Positions 15,799 through 22,500 of a stretch of 64,000 bases of DNA are shown here, piece by piece; the stretch's first letter is position 1, and the number at the start of each line of letters is the position of its first letter. A program made the position numbers and the translations under genes. Source of the stretch: an uncultured Serinicoccus sp. Lineage in GTDB: Bacteria; Actinomycetota; Actinomycetes; Actinomycetales; Dermatophilaceae. The stretch is from contig NZ_CANKYH010000002.1 of NCBI RefSeq assembly GCF_947487915.1, positions 124,001 through 188,000 of the forward strand, in the 5' to 3' direction. Under the pieces are notes generated by a model. It did not search any database, was not told the origin of the DNA, and was given only the letters and a program-made list of their open reading frames with translations.

Positions 15799-16239
15799 AT
15801 GCGCAGGGTATGGGTGTGGGTCGGGGCGATCCTGGTGGTGGGGTTCCTGCTGAGCCTGCCCTCGGTGGCCCTCTGGCGGCCCACCCCGTCCACCCCGCTG
15901 CGGGAGGGGCTGTTCGCGGTGGCCGGGTTGACCGTCCTGCTCTCCTCGCTGCTGCTCGGCCTGGGCGCCGTCCTGGCGGCGCTCGCTCTCGCCGTCCGCT
16001 GGGACCTGGTCCGGCTGCCGACGGGTGCGCCGGCAGGACGAGCCGCCGGCGTCGGCGCCCTGTTCGTGGCGGCGGCCGTCGTCCTGCAGGTGCTCCAGGG
16101 CTACGTCGACCAGCTCGGCCCCCCGGCGCTGGTCGTGGGGAGCGCCGCCGCCGTGCTCCATGGTGTCGGCATCGCGCTGCTGGGGGTATGGCTCCTCGGC
16201 CGTCTGGCGCCGCCGTCACCGCGTGCGAGGCGCCGTTGA
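15799..16239 (+). CDS. Small integral membrane protein, unknown function
   Basis: A 146-residue hydrophobic protein with about four predicted membrane segments (an N-terminal one after MRRVWVW, then near residues 35-65, 80-100 and 112-135) and a basic C-terminal tail. TAGGGT at 15786-15791 lies seven bases before the ATG, suggesting a leaderless transcript. I recognise no family. Confidence 0.65.
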   Translation: MRRVWVWVGAILVVGFLLSLPSVALWRPTPSTPLREGLFAVAGLTVLLSSLLLGLGAVLAALALAVRWDLVRLPTGAPAGRAAGVGALFVAAAVVLQVLQGYVDQLGPPALVVGSAAAVLHGVGIALLGVWLLGRLAPPSPRARRR

Positions 16240-16273
16240 CGCACCTCTGGTTCGTCCGGACGTCCGGTGCGTC
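16238..16273 (+). terminator. Inverted repeat after the membrane protein gene
   Basis: GACGCACC at the gene end pairs with GGTGCGTC at 16266-16273, with a further TCCGGACGTCCGG palindrome inside the loop. It lies directly at the stop codon and is a plausible terminator without a T run. Confidence 0.45.
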
Positions 16274-16296
16274 CCGATCCTGCGTCCGGTGGTGCG

Positions 16297-16354
16297 CGAC
16301 TGCAGCGGTGATGTCGCGCGCCAGGGCGATGTGACGACATACCCGGTGCAGTCG
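16297..16354. repeat. 58-bp structured palindromic repeat, copy B
   Basis: This is the second copy of the element at 301-358, same length, with about seven differences. The outer pairing extends further here (GCGCGACTGCA...TGCAGTCGCGC). It lies in the gap between the small membrane protein and the phosphatidyltransferase gene. The changes are mostly in the inner loop, while the outer stem is kept. Confidence 0.65.
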
Positions 16355-16485
16355 CGCCTCAACTGCTCGGCGCCCTGACGCCGGCGTCACCGCCTGCGAC
16401 GCCGCCGGTGTCAGACCAGTCACACCCCTGCGGACGGGCGGGTCGCGCCTCGGGGGGATGGCCCCGCAGCGCCTACACTCGGGCC

Positions 16486-17118
16486 ATGACCGACGTCCAG
16501 GGGGACAGCTCCGGAGGGGCCGGCCGACAGCGGGTGCTGCCGGTCACCGACCGGCTGTGGACGGTGCCCAACCTCCTGTCGATGGTCCGGCTGGCGCTGG
16601 TGCCCGTCTTCGTCTGGGCGCTGGTGGAGCGCGAGCTGGGGTGGGCGGCGCTGGTGCTCGTGGTGGCCGGCGTGTCCGACTTCGCGGACGGCAAGATCGC
16701 CCGCCGCTACGGGCTGACCAGCAGGCTGGGCCAGGTCCTCGACCCGATCGCCGACCGGCTCTACATCGCGGCCACGCTGCTGGGGCTGGCCGCCGTCGGG
16801 GTCATCCCCTGGTGGCTGGTCGCCGTGCTCTTCGCCCGGGAGCTGTTCATCGTGCTCATGTATCCCGTGGTCCGCCACTACCACCTCCCGATCCCCGAGG
16901 TGACCTTCATCGGCAAGGCGGCCACCTTCAACCTCCTCGGCGGCTTCCCGCTGGTGCTGCTGGGCCACGTGCCGGGCTGGTGGAGCGTGCTCAGCCTGGC
17001 CTCCGGCTGGGCCCTCCTGTGGTGGGGCACCGTCCTCTACTGGGTGACCGGCCTCGTCTACGGCTGGCAGGTCGCGGGGATGGTGCGTCAGCGCCGCCGG
17101 GCCGGGGTGACCGGCTGA
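16486..17118 (+). CDS. pgsA: CDP-alcohol phosphatidyltransferase (PgsA-like)
   Basis: A 210-residue integral membrane enzyme. The CDP-alcohol signature D-x2-D-G-x2-A-R-x8-G-x3-D-x3-D is complete (DFADGKIARR...GQVLDPIAD), starting near residue 65. About five membrane helices follow the motif pattern. The reaction moves a phosphatidyl group from CDP-diacylglycerol to a polyol; glycerol 3-phosphate or a close relative is likely. TACACT at 16474-16479 lies six bases before the ATG. It starts the block that matches M. tuberculosis Rv1822 onward. Confidence 0.85.
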   Translation: MTDVQGDSSGGAGRQRVLPVTDRLWTVPNLLSMVRLALVPVFVWALVERELGWAALVLVVAGVSDFADGKIARRYGLTSRLGQVLDPIADRLYIAATLLGLAAVGVIPWWLVAVLFARELFIVLMYPVVRHYHLPIPEVTFIGKAATFNLLGGFPLVLLGHVPGWWSVLSLASGWALLWWGTVLYWVTGLVYGWQVAGMVRQRRRAGVTG

Positions 17119-18047
17119 TGCGCCGGCTCGGGCCCGAGGCCCCGGCAGACCCGCCGGTCGAGCGCGACCCGGCGGCCTCGATGGCACTCCTGGAGCAGGT
17201 CCTCGACCCGCCGGTCGGCCCTGGCTACTCCTCCGCGGCGCAGGACCGGCTCGCCTCGGGTCTGGCGCCCTCCTCCGGCACGCGGACGTGGCTGATGTTC
17301 GGGACCGCCGTGGCGCTGGGTCTGCTGTTCAGCGTGACGGCCGCCACCCTCCGCACGCCCGACCCGGCCGAGGCGGCCGGTCGTGACCAGCTGATCGAGC
17401 GGATCGAGGCCGCGCAGGCCCTGGGCGACGAGCGCAGCGAGCAGGTCGCGAGCCTGCGGGCCGACATCCGGGGCGCCGAGGAGCAGTCGCTGCAGACCAC
17501 CGGCAGCGGGTCCCGGCTGGCGGCCGCAGAGCTACGGGCCGGGGGCGTGGCCCTCCAGGGGCCCGGGGTCGAGGTCACCCTGCGGGACGCCGACCGCGCG
17601 ACCGACGCGGCACCGGGGGACGAGGGCGACCTGGAGCGGGTCACCTCGCGCGACCTGCAGCTCGTCGTCAACGGGCTGTGGAGCGCGGGCGCCGAGGCGA
17701 TCGCCATCAACGAGCACCGGCTGACCAGCACCTCCGCGATCCGGTTCGCCGGCCAGGCCATCATCGTCGACTTCCGCGGCCTCACGCCCCCCTACGTCGT
17801 CCGCGCGATCGGCGACCCGCAGGCCCTGCAGGAGGAGCTGACCTCCGGGATGACCGGCGCCTACCTCCGGGAGCTGGACCGGCAGTTCGGCCTCCGCTCC
17901 GAGGTCGTGCCCCAGGAGCAGGTGGTGGTCGGGGCCGGAGCGCGGCTCAGCACCCGCGAGGGTCGCATCCCCACCGAGCTCGCGCCCCAGACCCCCGAGC
18001 AGGGCGACCTGCCGAGCTCGACCCCGACCCGTGAGGAGCCCCGGTGA
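17118..18047 (+). CDS. DUF881 family membrane-anchored protein (first copy)
   Basis: A 309-residue protein: a cytoplasmic N terminus, one membrane segment near residues 57-75, a coiled-coil-like stretch (LIERIEAAQALGDERSEQ), then the DUF881 domain (GVALQGPGVEVTLRD, VVNGLWSAGAEAIAINEHR). The start ATG overlaps the pgsA stop as TGATG. It corresponds to Rv1823. The function is not established; the family is tied to the cell envelope and division by location. Confidence 0.85.
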   Translation: MRRLGPEAPADPPVERDPAASMALLEQVLDPPVGPGYSSAAQDRLASGLAPSSGTRTWLMFGTAVALGLLFSVTAATLRTPDPAEAAGRDQLIERIEAAQALGDERSEQVASLRADIRGAEEQSLQTTGSGSRLAAAELRAGGVALQGPGVEVTLRDADRATDAAPGDEGDLERVTSRDLQLVVNGLWSAGAEAIAINEHRLTSTSAIRFAGQAIIVDFRGLTPPYVVRAIGDPQALQEELTSGMTGAYLRELDRQFGLRSEVVPQEQVVVGAGARLSTREGRIPTELAPQTPEQGDLPSSTPTREEPR

Positions 18048-18376
18048 TCCCCGTCCTCGGCCTGATGGTCGGCATCGTCCTGGGGCTGGTCGTCAGCCCC
18101 GAGGTCCCGTCCTGGCTGCAGCCCTACCTCCCCATCGCCGTCATCGCCGCGCTGGACGCGGTCTTCGGCGCGGCCCGGGCCTCCCTGGAGGGCATCTTCA
18201 ACGACCGCATCTTCGTCATCTCCTTCCTCTCCAACGTCGTCGTGGCGGCGCTCATCGTCTTCCTCGGCAACCAGCTGGGTGTGGGGGCGCAGCTGTCCAC
18301 CGGTGTGGTGGTCGTGCTGGGCCTGCGGATCTTCTCCAACGTCGCCGCCATCCGACGCCACCTGCTGGGGGCCTGA
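18044..18376 (+). CDS. sbp: Small basic membrane protein, DUF1290 (Sbp) family
   Basis: A 110-residue membrane protein with three hydrophobic segments. The family-typical PYLPIAVIAALDAVFGAARASLEG core and NDRIFVISFLSN loop are clear. GTG 18044 overlaps the previous stop as GTGATC. It corresponds to Rv1824 and always sits between two DUF881 genes, so a joint envelope role is likely. Confidence 0.88.
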   Translation: MIPVLGLMVGIVLGLVVSPEVPSWLQPYLPIAVIAALDAVFGAARASLEGIFNDRIFVISFLSNVVVAALIVFLGNQLGVGAQLSTGVVVVLGLRIFSNVAAIRRHLLGA

Positions 18377-19219
18377 GTGGCCGACGACCCCGAGCCTGCG
18401 CCCCCCGACCCTGCGCCCCCCGACCAGAGCCCTCCGACGGGCCGGCCGGGGCGCCGGCTCTCGCGGCTGCGCCGCCGCCCGCTGCCCAGCCGCGAGGAGG
18501 CGCGGCGCCGGCTGCGCGCCTTCGGCCGGTTCCATCCCACGCGGGGCCAGCTGGTCGCCGCCCTGCTGACCGCCTCGCTCGGCGTCGCGCTCGTCGCCCA
18601 GGCCCGGGTCACCGAGGAGGCCGGGCTGCAGCAGCTGCGGGAGACCGAGCTGGTGGCGCTGCTCGACGACGTCACCACCCGGGCCCAGGAGCTCGGCGTG
18701 GAGGTGGCCCAGCTGGAGGACGACCGGTCCCGGCTGCTGGGCGCGGAGGGCGACGAGGCCGCCCGCGAGGCGGCGCGGCAGCGGCTGCAGTCCTACCAGA
18801 TCCTGGCCGGCACCGTCCCGGTCGAGGGACCCGGGATCACCGTGCTCGTGCAGGACGAGGGCGGGGTGATCACGCAGACGATGCTGCTGGACGGCATCCA
18901 GGAGCTGCGCGACGCGGGCGCCGAGGCGATCCAGGTGGGCACGGTGCGGGTGGTCGCCTCCTCCTACGTCGGGACCGGCGAGCAGGGCGAGGTGCTGCTG
19001 GACGGCCAGGCACTGAGCACCCCCTACACCATCACCGCGGTGGGGGACGCCCATACCCTCGCCGGAGCCATGGCCATCCCCGGCGGCTTCTCCGACTCCC
19101 TGCGCGGGGCCGGCGCCGACGTGACCGTGGTGGAGGCGGACACGGTGCTCATCGATGCGTTGCACGAGCCGAGCGAGCCTCGTTACGCTCAGCCTGTGCC
19201 GCCGACCCAGGCCCCCTAG
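18377..19219 (+). CDS. DUF881 family membrane-anchored protein (second copy)
   Basis: A 280-residue protein with a Pro-rich N terminus, an Arg-rich stretch, one membrane segment near residues 55-72, a Gln/Glu-rich helix, then the DUF881 domain (TVPVEGPGITVLVQDEG, GIQELRDAGAEAIQVG). It starts at GTG 18377 directly after the Sbp stop and corresponds to Rv1825. It is a paralogue of the gene at 17118. Confidence 0.85.
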   Translation: MADDPEPAPPDPAPPDQSPPTGRPGRRLSRLRRRPLPSREEARRRLRAFGRFHPTRGQLVAALLTASLGVALVAQARVTEEAGLQQLRETELVALLDDVTTRAQELGVEVAQLEDDRSRLLGAEGDEAAREAARQRLQSYQILAGTVPVEGPGITVLVQDEGGVITQTMLLDGIQELRDAGAEAIQVGTVRVVASSYVGTGEQGEVLLDGQALSTPYTITAVGDAHTLAGAMAIPGGFSDSLRGAGADVTVVEADTVLIDALHEPSEPRYAQPVPPTQAP

Positions 19220-19283
19220 GTCGCGGCAGGCCACTGCCGTCCGAGACACGCACGGCGACCGGTACGTCCGTCCGAGGAGAGCG

Positions 19284-19673
19284 ATGAGCACCTTGCAGTA
19301 CCCCGATGACCTGCGTTACACGACCGACCACGAGTGGGTCCGCGACGTGGGGGACGGGGTGGTGCGGGTCGGCATCACCGCCTACGCCCAGGACGCGCTC
19401 GGCGACGTCGTCTACGTCTCGCTGCCCACCGTGGGCGAGGACGTGGCCCCCGGGGACTCGTGCGGGGAGGTGGAGTCGACCAAGTCGGTCAGCGACATCT
19501 ACGCCCCTCTCGCGGGCGAGGTCGCGGCGGTCAACGAGCTGCTGGACGCCACCCCCGAGCTGGTCAACACCGACAGCTACGGTGACGGCTGGATGTACGA
19601 GCTGAAGCTCGCCGACCCCTCCGTCCTGGACGGGCTGATGGACGCCGAGGCCTACCAGAGCCAGCTCGACTGA
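19284..19673 (+). CDS. gcvH: Glycine cleavage system H protein
   Basis: A 129-residue lipoyl carrier. The lipoylated lysine is Lys67 in GEVESTKSVSDIY. YTTDHEWV at the N terminus and NTDSYGDGWM near the C terminus are also family marks. It shuttles the methylamine between the P, T and L proteins. A GAGGAGA site precedes the ATG. gcvP lies downstream at 22501; gcvT and lpd are not in the window. Confidence 0.95.
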   Translation: MSTLQYPDDLRYTTDHEWVRDVGDGVVRVGITAYAQDALGDVVYVSLPTVGEDVAPGDSCGEVESTKSVSDIYAPLAGEVAAVNELLDATPELVNTDSYGDGWMYELKLADPSVLDGLMDAEAYQSQLD

Positions 19674-19765
19674 GGTGTCTGTGGCCTGACGTAGAGTTGG
19701 GCCACCACCGTCGACCACCGGTCGACGGTCAGCACGCCCACCCCACCGACGAGGAGGTCCGCACC

Positions 19766-20227
19766 ATGAGTGGCGACGATCGTGACCGCGAGCATCACGA
19801 CCTGGGTGCCGACCCGACGACGGCCCGCCTGCCCGGTGGCGTGGACCTCCCCGCCGCCGAGTACTCCTTCGACGACGAGGCGCCCCGGCTCTCCGCCGAC
19901 GACCAGCGCACGGTGGACGCACTGCGGCCGGGCACGGCCCTGCTCATCGTGCTGCGCGGGCCCAACTCCGGGGCGCGCTTCCTGCTGGACGCCGACGAGG
20001 TGAGCTCCGGGCGTCACCCGCACAGCGACATCTTCCTCGACGACGTCACCGTCTCCCGTCGGCACGCGCAGTTCGTCAAGGAGCAGGACGGGTATGCCGT
20101 GCGTGACGTCGGGTCGCTCAACGGCACCTACGTCAACCGGCAGCGGATCGAGGAGATGCCGCTCAACCAGGGCGACGAGGTGCAGATCGGCAAGTTCCGG
20201 CTGGTCTACTACCGCGGTCGGTCGTGA
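19766..20227 (+). CDS. garA: FHA domain signalling protein (GarA/OdhI-like)
   Basis: A 153-residue protein: an acidic N-terminal tail with a TT pair (DPTTARL) and a C-terminal FHA domain with the phosphothreonine-binding SSGRHPHSDI, VSRRHAQF and SLNGTYVN motifs. GarA/OdhI are phosphorylated by Ser/Thr kinases on an ETTS motif and then control 2-oxoglutarate metabolism. The tail here lacks a clear ETTS, so the kinase site is uncertain. It follows gcvH as in Rv1826-Rv1827 and has a GAGGAGG site. Confidence 0.85.
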   Translation: MSGDDRDREHHDLGADPTTARLPGGVDLPAAEYSFDDEAPRLSADDQRTVDALRPGTALLIVLRGPNSGARFLLDADEVSSGRHPHSDIFLDDVTVSRRHAQFVKEQDGYAVRDVGSLNGTYVNRQRIEEMPLNQGDEVQIGKFRLVYYRGRS

Positions 20228-21003
20228 GCTCGGCGGCCCACGACGACGTTCCGGCCGGACCTTCGAGGGGGGTCTCGATCGGTGCTGTGCTCAAGCAGCT
20301 GCACGGCGACTTCCCCGACCTCACCGACTCCAAGATCCGCTATCTCGAGCAGGAGGGGCTCATCAGCCCCGAGCGCCGCGCTTCCGGCTACCGCCACTTC
20401 ACCGAGGCCGACATCGCCCGTCTGCGCTTCGTCCTCACCGCCCAGCGCGACCGGTTCTGGCCGCTCAAGGTCATCAAGGACGCCCTCGACCGGCTGGACC
20501 GCGGGCTGGACGTGCCGGGCCTGACCACACCCGCGCCTGCCGCGACCCCGGCCACCCCGGCGCCGGCCCCGCCCGCCGAGGTCTCGACCGGCGTCCCGAT
20601 GGCCGACCTGAGCGCCGGGGCGCTGCGCCGGCGGCGGGCGGTCCGCCTGTCCCCGCTGGAGCTGCGCGAGCGCACCGGCCTCGACGCCGCGGCCTACGCC
20701 CAGCTCAAGGCCTTCGGTCTGCTGCGCACCGACTCGGGGGGCAAGCACCAGGCCGACGACGTCGACGTGGCCGAGGCCGCGGTGGCGCTGTCCCGCTACG
20801 GGCTGGAGGCCCGGCACCTGCGGCTCTTCCGGGTGGCGGCGGACCGCGAGATCGGCCTGACCCAGCAGCTCCTGGAGCCGCTGCGTCGTCGGCGCGCCCG
20901 AGGCGCCTCCGGCCCGGACCCGGCCGACCGGGAGGCCGAGCTGCTGGCGCACACGCTCTCGCTGCACGTCGCCCTCGTGCGCTCCGGGCTCGCGCAGCGC
21001 TGA
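20224..21003 (+). CDS. MerR family transcriptional regulator (Rv1828-like)
   Basis: A 259-residue regulator. A MerR-type winged helix-turn-helix (residues about 18-85: DSKIRYLEQEGLISPERR, YRHFTEADIARL) is followed by an Ala/Pro linker and a second helical domain (SPLELRERTGLD, YAQLKAFGLL). GTG 20224 overlaps the garA stop as GTGA. It matches Rv1828 in order and domain layout. There are no metal-binding cysteines. Confidence 0.88.
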   Translation: MSSAAHDDVPAGPSRGVSIGAVLKQLHGDFPDLTDSKIRYLEQEGLISPERRASGYRHFTEADIARLRFVLTAQRDRFWPLKVIKDALDRLDRGLDVPGLTTPAPAATPATPAPAPPAEVSTGVPMADLSAGALRRRRAVRLSPLELRERTGLDAAAYAQLKAFGLLRTDSGGKHQADDVDVAEAAVALSRYGLEARHLRLFRVAADREIGLTQQLLEPLRRRRARGASGPDPADREAELLAHTLSLHVALVRSGLAQR

Positions 21004-21067
21004 TCGCGCGGACCCGCCGGGCACCTCCGGCCCGGCGCGCGCGGGCCGGGAGCGGTACCGTGGCGGG

Positions 21068-21565
21068 GTGAGAGAGCTCGACGTGCTCGGTGTCCGGGTC
21101 GAGATGCCGAACAACAGCCCGATCGTCCTGCTGCGCGAACGCGACGGGCAGCGGTACGTCCCCATCTGGATCGGTGCCCCGGAGGCCACCGCGATCGCCT
21201 ACGCCCAGCAGGGCGTCGAGCCACCGCGACCCCTCACCCATGACCTCATGGTCACGATGATCGGGGCGCTGGGACGGACGTTGGAGGAGGTGCGCATCAC
21301 CGGCCTCCAGGACGGCATCTTCCACGCCGAGCTGCACTTCGACGGCGGGACCGTCCTGTCGGCCCGGCCCTCGGACGCCATCGCGCTCGCGCTGCGGGCG
21401 GCCACCCCGATCCGCACCACGGAGGAGCTGCTCGACGACGTCGGCGTGACGATGGCGGTCGAGGAGGAGGACGAGGTGGAGCGCTTCCGGGAGTTCCTCG
21501 ACGAGGTCTCTGCTGAGGACTTCGAGTCGCCCGGGGAACCCGGCACCGACGAGGACCGCCCCTGA
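21068..21565 (+). CDS. Bifunctional nuclease family protein (DUF151)
   Basis: A 165-residue DUF151 protein with LRERDGQRYVPIWIG, PRPLTHDLM and the ARPSDAIALALRA signature, then an acidic tail. It matches Rv1829. Plant relatives have RNase/DNase activity; the bacterial role is not settled. TACCGT at 21056-21061, six bases before the GTG, indicates a leaderless transcript. Confidence 0.88.
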   Translation: MRELDVLGVRVEMPNNSPIVLLRERDGQRYVPIWIGAPEATAIAYAQQGVEPPRPLTHDLMVTMIGALGRTLEEVRITGLQDGIFHAELHFDGGTVLSARPSDAIALALRAATPIRTTEELLDDVGVTMAVEEEDEVERFREFLDEVSAEDFESPGEPGTDEDRP

Positions 21566-21668
21566 TGTCCCGGCGTGGCGTCGTTGACCAGGGGTGCCCC
21601 TGCGCATACCGTCGACCCGTGCCCATGCGGCACCCCAGTCACACGAGTCACAACTGCGAGGAGGACCG

Positions 21669-22262
21669 GTGAACGCTGGAGCAGACGCGCCGGGCGGGTC
21701 GAGCGGACGCCCGGTGGAGCAGGCGGCCGCCTCGCAGGGGCTGCTCTTCACCGAGGACACCGCTGCGCTGGACGACGGCATCGGCTACCGCGGCCCCACG
21801 GTCTGCGGCGCGGCCGGCGTCACCTACCGCCAGCTCGACTACTGGGCCCGCACCGGCCTGCTGGAGCCGTCGGTCCGCAACCCCTCCGGCTCGGGCACGC
21901 AGCGGCTCTACAGCTTCCGCGACATCCTCGTGCTCAAGATCATCAAGCGGCTGCTCGACACCGGGGTGTCGCTGCAGCAGATCCGGGTGGCGGTGACGGC
22001 GCTGCGCGAGCGTGGAGTCCAGGACCTGGCGCACATCACCCTCATGAGCGACGGGGCGAGCGTCTACGAGTGCACCAGCGACGACGAGGTCATCGACCTG
22101 GTGCGCGGGGGTCAGGGCGTGTTCGGCATCGCCGTCGGCAGCGTCTGGCGCGAGGTCGAGGGGCAGCTCGCCCAGCTGCCCAGCGAGCGCGCCGACGCCC
22201 CGGTCGGAGAGCACCCGGGGGACGAGCTGTCCGCCCGCCGCCGCGCCCGCAAGACCTCCTGA
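21669..22262 (+). CDS. MerR family transcriptional regulator (Rv1830/ResR-like)
   Basis: A 197-residue regulator. A MerR DNA-binding region (YRQLDYWARTGLLEPSVR, LYSFRDILVLKIIKRLLDTG) is preceded by a disordered 45-residue tail and followed by a short ligand-like domain. It takes the Rv1830 position, whose M. tuberculosis product affects growth and antibiotic recovery. GTG 21669 has a GAGGA site. Confidence 0.85.
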   Translation: MNAGADAPGGSSGRPVEQAAASQGLLFTEDTAALDDGIGYRGPTVCGAAGVTYRQLDYWARTGLLEPSVRNPSGSGTQRLYSFRDILVLKIIKRLLDTGVSLQQIRVAVTALRERGVQDLAHITLMSDGASVYECTSDDEVIDLVRGGQGVFGIAVGSVWREVEGQLAQLPSERADAPVGEHPGDELSARRRARKTS

Positions 22263-22304
22263 CCCGCGGGCCCGCCGGGGCGTCGACCTCGGCGGGACCG
22301 ATGC

Positions 22305-22310
22305 TAGATT
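22305..22310 (+). promoter_or_regulatory. -10 box of the gcvP leader
   Basis: TAGATT lies about 7 bases before the expected start of the glycine riboswitch transcript. A clear -35 box is not visible. Confidence 0.5.
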
Positions 22311-22317
22311 GGGCACG

Positions 22318-22440
22318 CCGACGACGTCGCGTGGGAGAGTCCTCTCCCTGCAGCGGTGAGGCGCCGAAGGGGCATACTCCCCACCAAGCTCTCAGGCGCC
22401 CGGGACCACGCGAAGCAGGCAACTCTGGAACGTCCCGTGC
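22318..22440 (+). ncRNA. Glycine riboswitch (single aptamer) upstream of gcvP
   Basis: Conserved glycine-aptamer words appear in order: GTGGGAGAG at 22331, CGCCGAAGGGGCA near 22362, CTCTCAGGC near 22390, GGGACCA near 22402 and AACTCTGGA at 22421. Only one aptamer is evident; I found no second copy before the gene. Downstream, GAAGGAG (ribosome site) is followed by CCCTCC, which can pair with GGAG, so control of translation is plausible. It would switch on glycine cleavage when glycine is abundant. Confidence 0.9.
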
Positions 22441-22500
22441 GCGGGACCGGCAGAGGGGGAGGTGCCAGCGCAGGCCCGAGCCCGAAGGAGCCCTCCGTCC

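Noticed and set aside
22440..22500. Second glycine aptamer
   Set aside because: GAGCCCGAAGGAG resembles part of one, but the partner stems and the CTCTCAGG-like word are missing.
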